This document shows positions 1 to 7,855 of a stretch of 10,673 bases of DNA, piece after piece (within the stretch, counting starts at the first letter, position 1; every line of letters begins with the position of its first letter). The stretch is from Marinagarivorans sp. UBA5868 (GTDB lineage Bacteria; Pseudomonadota; Gammaproteobacteria; Pseudomonadales; Cellvibrionaceae): contig DJFQ01000054.1 in NCBI GenBank assembly GCA_002432095.1, positions 7,673-18,345 of the forward strand, read 5' to 3'. The notes under the pieces are model-generated. The model saw only the letters and a program-made list of their open reading frames with translations, had not been told where the DNA came from and did no database searches. Position numbers and translations under genes: made by a program.

Positions 1-756
1 GCGGAAAAAACACAATCGAATAAACTCGATGCACACACAATAATGCGCCAGGTCGATGACCGTTATACCGGCGATACGCAAACCTCCATCAGCACGCTCA
101 CATTGATCGACAAAAAAGGCCGAGAGCGCAATCGAGAACTGAAGATGTTCAGCATGGACAAAACCGATGTGGAAAAATCGATTGTCTACTTTCTTGCGCC
201 GACGGATGTAAAAGGCACCGCGTATATGTCCTTCGATTGGGAAGATGAAAGTCGCGAGGATGACTCGTGGCTTTATCTGCCCGCTTTGCAACAAGTGAAA
301 CGAGTAGCCGCGTCGGATGAATCCGGTGCGTTTATGGGCAGTGATTTTAGCTATGCCGACATCAATGGCATGGATCTCGAGGATTTTGATTACACCCTAT
401 TAAAAGAAAGCGAAATGGTGAGCGGTCACGATTGCTGGCTGATTGAATCACGCCCCAAAAACAGTAATGTCGTTGAAAAGACCGGGTACACCAACGCGCA
501 AAGCTGGGTAAGAAAAGACATCTTTATGGTGGTACAAGGAAAGATTGAAGTTAAAAAGGGTAATAAAACTAAATATTTTTCCGCCACGGACTTGGAGCTG
601 ATCGACAATATCTGGACCGCCAAAACCTTACAAATGGTCACCACACGCAATGGCAAAAAGGAACACGCAAGTGTGTTTAAATTCGCCGAGATTCTCTATA
701 ACCAGCAGGTAGATGAATCCCGTTTCGACACTCAAGCCATGCAACGAGGCATTTAA
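1..756 (+). CDS. LolA-like outer membrane lipoprotein-sorting protein, 5' end missing
   Basis: This periplasmic LolA/LolB-fold protein is of the kind annotated 'outer membrane lipoprotein-sorting protein'. It is thought to carry lipid or lipoprotein cargo between membranes, often with an RND/MMPL exporter. The reading frame is open from base 1, so the gene starts upstream and the ATG at 43 is probably internal. The 251 visible residues begin near the expected mature N-terminus (AHTIMRQVDDRYTGDTQT), so probably only the signal peptide and a few residues are missing. Family-like stretches are LTLIDKKGRERNRELKMFS, FLAPTDVKGTAYMSFDW, DSWLYLPALQQVKRVAASDE and GAFMGSDFSYADI. The stop codon overlaps the next start by one base, indicating translational coupling. 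The family call is firm. The cargo is unknown, and the exporter partner is inferred because it would lie outside the window. Confidence 0.87.
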   Translation, partial: AEKTQSNKLDAHTIMRQVDDRYTGDTQTSISTLTLIDKKGRERNRELKMFSMDKTDVEKSIVYFLAPTDVKGTAYMSFDWEDESREDDSWLYLPALQQVKRVAASDESGAFMGSDFSYADINGMDLEDFDYTLLKESEMVSGHDCWLIESRPKNSNVVEKTGYTNAQSWVRKDIFMVVQGKIEVKKGNKTKYFSATDLELIDNIWTAKTLQMVTTRNGKKEHASVFKFAEILYNQQVDESRFDTQAMQRGI

Positions 757-758
757 TG
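746..758 (+). promoter_or_regulatory. Ribosome binding site and stop/start overlap for the barrel gene
   Basis: GAGG at 746-749 lies six bases before the ATG at 756. The TAA of the LolA-like gene (754-756) shares its last A with that ATG. This fixes the start of the downstream gene and implies coupled translation. Confidence 0.7.
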
Positions 759-2099
759 GCGCGGTCGATCACTCATTTCGTTTGTCGCAACTTTGCAAGT
801 TCGATTTTACTCGTCAGTCTGCAAGCGCATACGGAAGAAAATTTTTTCCAAACAATTGAAACGACGGAGCCGACGAGTATTCAGCAGCAAAACCATTCCT
901 GGGATACCAAAGCCTATTTGCAGCAAACGCTGAAATACGGCTGGCAAAGCCCGTTGGCAAATGATGGTTTCGAGCGTAATCAGGCGGGATTCAGTCAAAT
1001 CAAAACCGCATTCTTTTGGCAGGGTCGTGGCGATCTGAGCGATGAGGTTGGCTGGCAGCTGAGCACGCGCGGGGAGAATGAGTGGTATTTCTGGGAGGCG
1101 AACGACCCACAGTGGCACAGCCATAACAGTGAGGTGCGCTTGCGCGATGCTTTTATCGATTTCGCGCGCGACAATTTCTGGCTGCGCGGCGGTCAGCAGA
1201 TTCTGGCCTGGGGTCAGGCCGAGGGGCTGGTGATCACGGACGTGCTCAGCCCCCAGGACCTGCGCGAACCGGGCCAAGCAGAGCTTCAGGATATTCGCGA
1301 ACCCGTGCCCGCGCTGCTGGGCTCGTTGACCCTGGATCCTGCGACTAAACTGAGTCTGGTGGCGACGAATTCTGCAGACAACAATCGTTACGCGGATGCT
1401 CAGGAGGCCTTCGACTTTTTCGCTCGCTATCGCCGCACAGGTTTGAGAGTGATAGAGCAGGACGCAGAATCGGATTGGGAATATGCGGCGAAAATGGATC
1501 GCACCTTCAACGGCGGCGATTTCTCGCTGATGGCAGCCCGTGTCAACGATAACAATCTGACATTGGTCAGTCTGGACCTGCCGGCAGGTGTTCTGCATCT
1601 CGGCCAGCAACGCCAGACGGTGATCGGCGGCACCCTGGGATGGGTGCGGGGCAACTGGCTGCTGAAGACCGAAGTGGCTCACTGGCGGGATGTGCCCTTG
1701 GCTACCACAGACTACACACCATGGCCATCGCATGATCAGTTAAGGGCGATGACCGGCTGGGAATACTCTGGCTGGGACGATTTGCGGTTGGGAGCGGAAG
1801 TCCACATGGTCCACACGGAATCTCACACCGCAGGCCTTGTGGTGGACGAGAATGACGTGGGTTTTACCACTCATTTGCGCTACAACGCATTCAACGACCG
1901 GGTGATCCAGCAACTGCGCATTCTCAAGCTGGCCAATGAAGAGGCGTACATAGGCCGTTGGGAAGTGAGCATCGATTGGAGCGACGAATGGACGTTCACC
2001 GGCGGCCTGATCGCGTATAGGGTGTCAAAGGAAACCTCACTGTTTTATCCATTGCGCCTCCATGACAGCGTCAATCTCAGTGCGAAATATTCGTTTTAG
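756..2099 (+). CDS. Outer membrane beta-barrel protein, DUF1302-like
   Basis: This 447-aa protein is predicted to form an outer membrane barrel. The N-terminus has a basic start followed by a hydrophobic run (residues about 10-23, ending LLVSLQAHT) that fits a signal peptide, although the cleavage site is not sharp. The rest has no hydrophobic helix. It alternates polar and aromatic residues with many W, Y and F, and ends in YSF, as barrel proteins recognised by the BAM machinery do. The segment LRGGQQILAWGQAEGLVITD followed by VLSPQDLREP resembles the DUF1302 / alginate-export-like barrel signature. Overlap with the LolA-like gene suggests the two act together, perhaps as the outer membrane end of an envelope export route. 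The substrate cannot be read from the sequence. The barrel call is good; the exact family is moderate. Confidence 0.72.
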   Translation: MARSITHFVCRNFASSILLVSLQAHTEENFFQTIETTEPTSIQQQNHSWDTKAYLQQTLKYGWQSPLANDGFERNQAGFSQIKTAFFWQGRGDLSDEVGWQLSTRGENEWYFWEANDPQWHSHNSEVRLRDAFIDFARDNFWLRGGQQILAWGQAEGLVITDVLSPQDLREPGQAELQDIREPVPALLGSLTLDPATKLSLVATNSADNNRYADAQEAFDFFARYRRTGLRVIEQDAESDWEYAAKMDRTFNGGDFSLMAARVNDNNLTLVSLDLPAGVLHLGQQRQTVIGGTLGWVRGNWLLKTEVAHWRDVPLATTDYTPWPSHDQLRAMTGWEYSGWDDLRLGAEVHMVHTESHTAGLVVDENDVGFTTHLRYNAFNDRVIQQLRILKLANEEAYIGRWEVSIDWSDEWTFTGGLIAYRVSKETSLFYPLRLHDSVNLSAKYSF

Positions 2100-2148
2100 T
2101 CCGGTCGACTCAGCTAACTCGTCGTCCTTAGAGAGTGCCAAGACTTAC

Positions 2149-2829
2149 ATGCAGAATCCCAAAAATCTGAGTTCATACCACCATGGCAATTTGAAAGCGG
2201 CACTGGTTGACGCCTATCTCGAACTGCTGAGCCAATCCCCGGCTGAAAAGCTATCTTTGCGCAAACTGGCCAGCCATGTAGGAGTGGCCCCCACTGCGGT
2301 CTACAACCACTTCGCCGACAAGGATGCGCTCACCACTGCGGTGAAAGCGCGTCTGCTGCATCATTTTGCGGATTATCTGGACAGCCACTGCGATCCCGAT
2401 GAAAGTCCGGAGACCAACTTAAGCCGTCTCAGCAAAGCCTATTTCCGCTATTCCATCGAGCACCAGCAGTTTTTTCAAATCATTTTCCAGCAGCCCAAAG
2501 TCATCGAAAACGTCACCGATGAGCTTATTGCCGCCGGCATGCGCGCCGAGGAGCAGTTGCGCAAGACGGTGGTAGCGCTGCTGGAACATCACGGCATCCC
2601 CATCAGCCAATACAACGAAGGCCTTGGGGCTTTCGCCTGCTGGTCCCTGGCCCACGGCGTCACTACCCTTGCCACAATTCACGTCAACCGCGCCGCCTGT
2701 GGCTTCAACCGCTGGCCACCTCAGTTCATGCTGGACAGCGAGGCCGCGGTCAACCAGGCATTCGACGACTTGACCCGCGTGCTGGTGGCGGGTGTGCTAG
2801 CAGCGGCACGAAGCGAGATTGCCAACTAA
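2149..2829 (+). CDS. TetR/AcrR-family transcriptional regulator (WHG-type C-terminal domain)
   Basis: This 226-aa DNA-binding repressor has an N-terminal TetR helix-turn-helix: YHHGNLKAALVDAYLELL, then LSLRKLASHVGVAPTAVYNHF, at about residues 10-55. The C-terminal part contains WSLAHGVTTL, matching the W-x-x-HG pattern of the TetR_C_33/WHG ligand-binding domain. I chose the ATG at 2149 because family members usually begin about 10 residues before YHHG. The upstream in-frame ATG at 2062 would overlap the barrel gene by 38 bases and add 29 low-complexity residues. It lies 49 bp after the barrel gene and 57 bp before the GGDEF-EAL gene on the same strand, so it probably controls the export operon, itself, or both. 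Its ligand is unknown, and I see no clear operator within the window. Confidence 0.88.
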   Translation: MQNPKNLSSYHHGNLKAALVDAYLELLSQSPAEKLSLRKLASHVGVAPTAVYNHFADKDALTTAVKARLLHHFADYLDSHCDPDESPETNLSRLSKAYFRYSIEHQQFFQIIFQQPKVIENVTDELIAAGMRAEEQLRKTVVALLEHHGIPISQYNEGLGAFACWSLAHGVTTLATIHVNRAACGFNRWPPQFMLDSEAAVNQAFDDLTRVLVAGVLAAARSEIAN

Positions 2830-2873
2830 TCCGCAGCGCCCGACAGAATCAAAAGCAGTGCGCCAAGGACGGC

Positions 2874-2889
2874 GGAAGGCGAGACTTTG
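2874..2889 (+). promoter_or_regulatory. Ribosome binding site supporting a TTG start
   Basis: GGAAGG at 2874-2879 is followed by seven bases and then TTG at 2887. The next in-frame ATG, at 2941, has no comparable purine-rich site upstream. No ATG or GTG occurs in this frame between the TetR stop and 2887. The site therefore favours the unusual TTG start. Confidence 0.55.
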
Positions 2890-5607
2890 AACTACGCTGT
2901 AACGAAACAGCACGCCGAGCCTTCAGACCGCCATGCCCTCATGATTGAACCGCCGCAAAATCCACACCTCACTGGCAAAATCCTTCAGACCGCCTACATC
3001 CAACTGCTAAAAGACGAAAATCTTTGGCAAGGTGATGCTGATGCCAGTTTGCGCACAGCGCTGAGCCGGTGCGCCGAGCAGCTTCAGGCGCAGCGGGTTG
3101 GACTTTGGCGGTTCAGCGGCGAATACGACAGACTCCATTGCCAATTGCTATGCGATGGCCAGACCGGTATCCACGAGCCGACGCTGGAACTGTTCGCGCG
3201 GGATCACAAGCCCTATTTCAACGCCGTGCTCAACGACCGTTTATTGATCGTGAACGATGCGCTTACCGCTCCAGAAACGGCAACATTCAAATCCCTTTAC
3301 CTTGAGCCGCTGGGTATCAGCAGCATCTTGGATGTCACGCTCCGGCAAGCGGGAAAAACCATCGGCGTGTTATGCATCGAACACATGGGAGCCGCGCGCA
3401 CCTGGAGCGCCGCCGAGCAGAATTACGCGGTTTCCATCGCCGACCTGCTCTCCCAGTTGCTCGCGGTACACGCGCTTTACCGCACCGAAGAGCGCTACCG
3501 CAAGGTTTTCGATTCCACCCTCGACGCCATTTTTGTTTTGCAAAGCAATCGCATGGTGGAATGCAACCAGGCCTCATTGAAGCTCTTTAATTGCAGTTTC
3601 GAGGAGTTTGCCCGCCATCCACCAAAACGATTTTGGGCCGAGTACCAACCTGATGGTTCACTCTCGGTCACCAAAGCAAGGCAATACATTCAGCCGGCAC
3701 TGAACGGTGAACCGCAACAATTCGAGTGGCGCCAGCGCCGGTTCGACGGGTCGGAATTCGACAGCGACACCAGCCTGACCCGTATCGAGTTGGATCAGAT
3801 TCCATATTTAGTAGCGTGTGTGCGCGACATTACCGAGCGAAAACAATCCCAGGCGAAAATTCAACAGTTGGTGTCTCTACAGCAAGCGATTTTCGACGGC
3901 GCCAACTACAGCATTATCGCCACCGCATTGGATGGCACCATACTGAGTTTCAACCGCAGCGCGGAGCAATTACTGCAGTACAGCGCCGACGAGGTGATCG
4001 GCCGGTTGACGCCCACCCAGTTCCACGATGAAGAGGAACTCTACTGGCGCTCTATTGAATTAGGGGAAGAACTGAGCCAGGTGGTAGATCCGGGACTCGC
4101 AGCACTCACCACCAACCCCAGCCTAAATCGCACAGAAGAACGGGAGTGGACTTATATACGCAAAGAGGGTGAGCGGGTGCCGGTGCTGGTTTCGGTAACG
4201 GCATTGCGCCAGGGTGGCCAACCTTCCGGTTTCCTATATATCGCCTCGGACATGACCGATCGCAAAAGAGCCAACGAACAGCTGCTCAATTCAAAAAGGG
4301 AGATGGAGTTTCGCGCGAACCACGACGAGCTGACGGGCCTGCCGAACCGCTCACGCCTGCACGACATGGCCCACGCGGCCATTGTCTCAGCACAATCGCG
4401 CAACCAGCAATTGGCGATGATGCTGATCGATCTCGACCGCTTCAAAGAAGTCAACGACACCCTTGGTCATGCGATTGGCGACAAACTGCTGCAGAAAATT
4501 GCCCGCCAGCTCGATCACTTACTGCGCGGACGCGGCGCTCAACTTTATCGACTCGGCGGTGATGAGTTTGCCGTGCTCATGCCCAACGCCTTGGATGAAC
4601 ACGAAATCCTGCTGCTCGCCAACAGCATTCACAGCAACCTCCGCAGCCCGACTCAAGTGGAAGAGATTGCGCTGGAATTGGGCGGCAGTGTGGGGATCGC
4701 GGTGTTTCCACGCCACGGTGACAACAGTCACTCGTTGCTGCGCTGCGCCGATGTGGCCATGTACAAAGCCAAATCCGAAGCGTCCCGCACGGTGATTTAC
4801 AACGCCGACCAGGATGCTCACAGTCCGAGACGCCTGTCCATGATGGGCGAACTCGGCACCGCTATCCGGCAAAACCAGCTGGTACTGCATTATCAACCGC
4901 GCATTGATATCGCCAGCAAGCGCTGTCTGGGCTGCGAAGCACTGGTTCGCTGGCAGCACCCACGTTTGGGTATGGTGCCGCCGGGGGAATTCATTCCGCT
5001 GGCGGAAATGAGTGATTTAATTCAACCACTGGGACTCTGGGTATTAGAAAACGCCCTGCAGCAAATTGAGCGCTGGCGAGCAAACGGTTTGGAGCTGGTG
5101 GTGTCGGTAAATTTATCCACTCGCAATTTAATGGACTCCGCGTTTCCCACCCATATCGAAAAACTGCTGAAGAAATACCCGGTGCCACCGAATCTTCTGG
5201 AAGTGGAAATTACGGAAAGCACTTTAATTGGTGATCCGGAGCGTGCGCTTAGCGTCATTCATCGTATTCACAGCCTTGGTGTGCGTTTTGCCATCGACGA
5301 CTTCGGTACCGGCTATTCCTCTCTCGGCTATTTGAAGCGCTTGCCCATCGACACATTAAAAATTGACCGCTCTTTTATTCGCGATATGTTGTCGGACGAG
5401 CAGGACGCCGTCATCGTGCAATCCACTTTGGGGCTCGCCCACAGTTTTGGCTTGGAAGTGGTGGCAGAAGGTGTGGAGGATGGCAAAACACTGCAAGCGC
5501 TGCAAAATCTCAATTGCGAACAGGCCCAGGGATTTTTTATCAGCCGGCCAATACCCGCCGGCGAATTTGAAGCCTGGTATCGCGCAGTGGGAAATCCCGG
5601 TGCTTAG
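2887..5607 (+). CDS. GAF-PAS-PAS-GGDEF-EAL cyclic-di-GMP turnover protein
   Basis: This 906-aa protein has no membrane segment and is probably cytoplasmic. Domains in order: GAF (about 50-195), PAS (about 203-318, ending VRDITERKQ), PAS (about 333-460, ending SDMTDRKRAN), GGDEF diguanylate cyclase (about 475-640) and EAL phosphodiesterase (about 650-900). The cyclase motif GGDEF is intact at 557-561, with metal-site residues in LIDLDRFKEVND (513-524). The inhibitory RxxD site expected five residues before GGDEF is absent. The EAL motif EALVRW (684-689), NLS (742-744), EITES, DDFGTGYSS (804-812), K825, AEGVE and QGFF are all present, so the phosphodiesterase also looks active. Both activities are possible; the net direction cannot be told. 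A TTG start with a good ribosome site is chosen, with ATG 2941 as the alternative. It may be co-transcribed with the TetR gene. Confidence 0.93.
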   Translation: MNYAVTKQHAEPSDRHALMIEPPQNPHLTGKILQTAYIQLLKDENLWQGDADASLRTALSRCAEQLQAQRVGLWRFSGEYDRLHCQLLCDGQTGIHEPTLELFARDHKPYFNAVLNDRLLIVNDALTAPETATFKSLYLEPLGISSILDVTLRQAGKTIGVLCIEHMGAARTWSAAEQNYAVSIADLLSQLLAVHALYRTEERYRKVFDSTLDAIFVLQSNRMVECNQASLKLFNCSFEEFARHPPKRFWAEYQPDGSLSVTKARQYIQPALNGEPQQFEWRQRRFDGSEFDSDTSLTRIELDQIPYLVACVRDITERKQSQAKIQQLVSLQQAIFDGANYSIIATALDGTILSFNRSAEQLLQYSADEVIGRLTPTQFHDEEELYWRSIELGEELSQVVDPGLAALTTNPSLNRTEEREWTYIRKEGERVPVLVSVTALRQGGQPSGFLYIASDMTDRKRANEQLLNSKREMEFRANHDELTGLPNRSRLHDMAHAAIVSAQSRNQQLAMMLIDLDRFKEVNDTLGHAIGDKLLQKIARQLDHLLRGRGAQLYRLGGDEFAVLMPNALDEHEILLLANSIHSNLRSPTQVEEIALELGGSVGIAVFPRHGDNSHSLLRCADVAMYKAKSEASRTVIYNADQDAHSPRRLSMMGELGTAIRQNQLVLHYQPRIDIASKRCLGCEALVRWQHPRLGMVPPGEFIPLAEMSDLIQPLGLWVLENALQQIERWRANGLELVVSVNLSTRNLMDSAFPTHIEKLLKKYPVPPNLLEVEITESTLIGDPERALSVIHRIHSLGVRFAIDDFGTGYSSLGYLKRLPIDTLKIDRSFIRDMLSDEQDAVIVQSTLGLAHSFGLEVVAEGVEDGKTLQALQNLNCEQAQGFFISRPIPAGEFEAWYRAVGNPGA

Positions 5608-5622
5608 GTCATTCGCACGCTA

Positions 5623-7590
5623 TTAATGCAGTCCGCTGCCGTTCATATAAGCCTCGACCGAATCCGCCGCCAACGGTCGGGAATAATAAAATCCCTGAAT
5701 ATAATCGCACCCTTCCTCGCCCAATCGCTCCAACTGCCCCTGGGTTTCCACGCCTTCGGCAAGTACCTTCATATTTAAACTATGGCCGAGATTAATCACA
5801 CTGCGGACAATGGCGGCGTCCACTGGATCCGTTTCGATGCCCTTGACAAACGACTGATCAATTTTCAATTTGCCAACAGGAAAGCGTTTGAGGTAGCTCA
5901 GTGATGAATAGCCAGTACCAAAATCGTCCAGGGAAATATGGAAGCCTTCCTGCCGCAAGCGACGCATGGTCGCAATTGCGTTATCCATATTGCGCATCAC
6001 CGCGGATTCGGTGATCTCGAATTCAATATTTTCTGGATCTACATTTTGTTCGCGCATTACCGCCAGAAGATTTTCCACCAGATCCGGCTGATACAACTGT
6101 ATGGAGGACAAATTAATTGCAACAGGCATTTTGGCAAAACGCCCCTGCCAAACGGCCGCTTGGCGACATGCTGCCTCCACCACCCATTTGCCCAGAGAGG
6201 GCATAAGGCCCATATTTTCCGCGATTGGAATAAATGCGGCGGGCGACAACGGCACTTCGTCAAATGCATTCCAGCGCAATAGTGCCTCCACTCCTACAAC
6301 CGCGCGATTGTCCACACTGATCTGCGGCTGGTAATGCAGTGAAAACGATTCTGACTCCAGTGCGCTGCGCAGTTTTTCCGATACACGATGCTGCCAACGC
6401 AATTTATTGTGCATCACCCGGGAATAAAAATGGTAACCGTTGCGCCCGCCCTGTTTGGCTGCATAAAGTGCGAGGTCGACATTTTTCATTAATTCATCAA
6501 GGCGTACATCGTCGTCGGGAAATACGGTAATACCAATACTTGTGCGCACGCGAATTTCATTGCCAAATAAAAAGAACGGTTTATTCACCAGCGCGTTCAG
6601 AAGGCGCTGGGCAACCAATGCGGCCTCTTCTGGACGCTCTATCCGCTCCAGCAAAATCACAAATTCATCACCACCCAAACGCGCCAGCGTATCGGTGGCT
6701 TTCAGGCAACCACTCAACCGTGTGCCCACTTCTCGCAACAGCTGATCACCAACCGGATGGCCATGGCTATCATTGACCATTTTGAAGTGATCGAGATCGA
6801 GAAGCAGTAAAGCACCCCGCCGGTTATTGCGCCTCACATCGGTCAACGCATGACTGAGGCGATCGCGCAATAATGCGCGGTTGGGCAAACTCGTCAACTC
6901 GTCGTGGGTGGCCATATGCTCAAGCTCCTTCTGCGCCACCATTTGTTCGGTCATATCCAAACCGATTCCCCAATTAGCCCAACCATTAATGGGCACCGTT
7001 TGGGAAATGTTGTACCAAGCCACTTGGTGTTCGTAATGCTGTTTGGATAACAGCGGGCGAATACGGTGCTGATAACTGGCGCCACCGTTGCGACATTCCT
7101 GCAAAAGTTGTTCACGATATTCGGCATCTGGAAACATACGCGGTAACGCCGCGTTATTGCCCATCACTTCTTCTTTGCTAAATCCACTTACCTGTTCGGC
7201 ATGACGGTTCCACGCCAAGATGCGCCCCTCTGCATCGTAGGCATGAAGGATGACCGGCATGTTTTCCACCAAATCGCGCATCTGCTGTCGACTTTTTTCC
7301 AATGTGCGCCGCTGCACCGACTGCACCACGACATAAAAAAACATACCCCACAACATTGGTTGCAGTATCTGTAAATAATCGCCGAGGTTTTCTTCGATAT
7401 CCATATGCACGCCGAGCCCTAACCAGGACCAGAAGCTGATGCCGTTAACCACGGCGGTGATGCAGCCAATCAACGCGATTAACCATTTTTCTTCGGTGGC
7501 AAGTCGCTGCCGCCAGGATGTGAGCATTAATACTGCCGCGCCCAATGCGGCCAGCATTCCGATTCCATCCAACAGACTAATCATAAGCAT
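5623..7590 (-). CDS. Membrane-anchored PAS-GGDEF-EAL cyclic-di-GMP turnover protein
   Basis: This 655-aa inner membrane protein starts with three predicted transmembrane helices (about 5-25, 36-58 and 73-91). Next come a short linker, a PAS domain (about 104-215; VENMPVILHAYDAEGRILAW), GGDEF (about 225-390) and EAL (about 400-650). GGDEF is intact at 306-310. The inhibitory-site position reads KATD (297-300) rather than RxxD. EALLRW (435-440), INLSS, FEITES, LDDFGTGYSS (554-563), LKID, AEGVE and QGF are conserved, so the phosphodiesterase probably works. The start ATG at 7590 overlaps the 3' end of the small membrane gene by 14 bases; a second ATG two codons later (7584) is equally possible. 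Its tail faces the other GGDEF-EAL gene across 15 bp. The N-terminal membrane module does not match a MASE-type sensor I can name. Confidence 0.92.
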   Translation of the reverse strand: MLMISLLDGIGMLAALGAAVLMLTSWRQRLATEEKWLIALIGCITAVVNGISFWSWLGLGVHMDIEENLGDYLQILQPMLWGMFFYVVVQSVQRRTLEKSRQQMRDLVENMPVILHAYDAEGRILAWNRHAEQVSGFSKEEVMGNNAALPRMFPDAEYREQLLQECRNGGASYQHRIRPLLSKQHYEHQVAWYNISQTVPINGWANWGIGLDMTEQMVAQKELEHMATHDELTSLPNRALLRDRLSHALTDVRRNNRRGALLLLDLDHFKMVNDSHGHPVGDQLLREVGTRLSGCLKATDTLARLGGDEFVILLERIERPEEAALVAQRLLNALVNKPFFLFGNEIRVRTSIGITVFPDDDVRLDELMKNVDLALYAAKQGGRNGYHFYSRVMHNKLRWQHRVSEKLRSALESESFSLHYQPQISVDNRAVVGVEALLRWNAFDEVPLSPAAFIPIAENMGLMPSLGKWVVEAACRQAAVWQGRFAKMPVAINLSSIQLYQPDLVENLLAVMREQNVDPENIEFEITESAVMRNMDNAIATMRRLRQEGFHISLDDFGTGYSSLSYLKRFPVGKLKIDQSFVKGIETDPVDAAIVRSVINLGHSLNMKVLAEGVETQGQLERLGEEGCDYIQGFYYSRPLAADSVEAYMNGSGLH

Positions 7591-7855
7591 CGGCCTTACC
7601 GTTCCTCATTACAAACCAACACCAAACAACTAATAACACGGCGTTTGCCGCGTACCCTATGTGCTCTACTATGTTAAAAAATACCGGCAGCGTCACATGC
7701 TCCAATACCGTTGCAAGCCAGGCGATCCAAAGTGCAGCAAAGGCGGCCAACAGCCACGAGACCGCGGGGAGACGACCAAATTGCGCACGATAGAAACCGA
7801 TGAAAATCATCACCAACGTGCCAAGGCAAAGAACGAAGAGTTCGTTTTCATGCAT
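7577..7855 (-). CDS. Small three-helix membrane protein coupled to the GGDEF-EAL gene
   Basis: This 92-aa protein has three predicted transmembrane helices (about 6-22, 33-52 and 66-83) and little else. I do not recognise the family. Its stop (TAG, 7577-7579) lies inside the start of the downstream GGDEF-EAL gene, so translation is likely coupled and the products probably work together. The helix spacing and the motif IVEHIG (62-67), just before helix 3, parallel IEENLG (65-70) in the membrane part of the GGDEF-EAL protein, hinting at related modules. The ATG at 7855 is chosen because the hydrophobic segment begins right after it and GGAA lies about ten bases upstream. A TTG at 7954 would add 33 residues of non-membrane sequence and looks less likely. 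A role as a sensory or anchoring subunit is inference only. Confidence 0.68.
   Translation of the reverse strand: MHENELFVLCLGTLVMIFIGFYRAQFGRLPAVSWLLAAFAALWIAWLATVLEHVTLPVFFNIVEHIGYAANAVLLVVWCWFVMRNGKADAYD

Noticed and set aside
807..1733. 308-codon open frame on the minus strand inside the barrel gene
   Set aside because: It lies wholly antisense to a well-supported outer membrane protein gene. Its translation has no recognisable domain, and it appears to result from the codon use of the real gene.
2062..2148. Upstream start for the TetR gene at ATG 2062
   Set aside because: It would overlap the barrel gene by 38 bases and add a serine-rich, non-family extension. The ATG at 2149 gives a normal TetR N-terminus.
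4519..4959. 146-codon minus-strand frame within the GGDEF-EAL gene
   Set aside because: The opposite strand encodes conserved GGDEF and EAL motifs, and the antisense translation shows no family features.
5541..5565. GC-rich hairpin (GCCGG/CCGGC) near the end of the 906-aa gene as a terminator
   Set aside because: It lies inside coding sequence, the stem is short, and no T-run follows on either strand.
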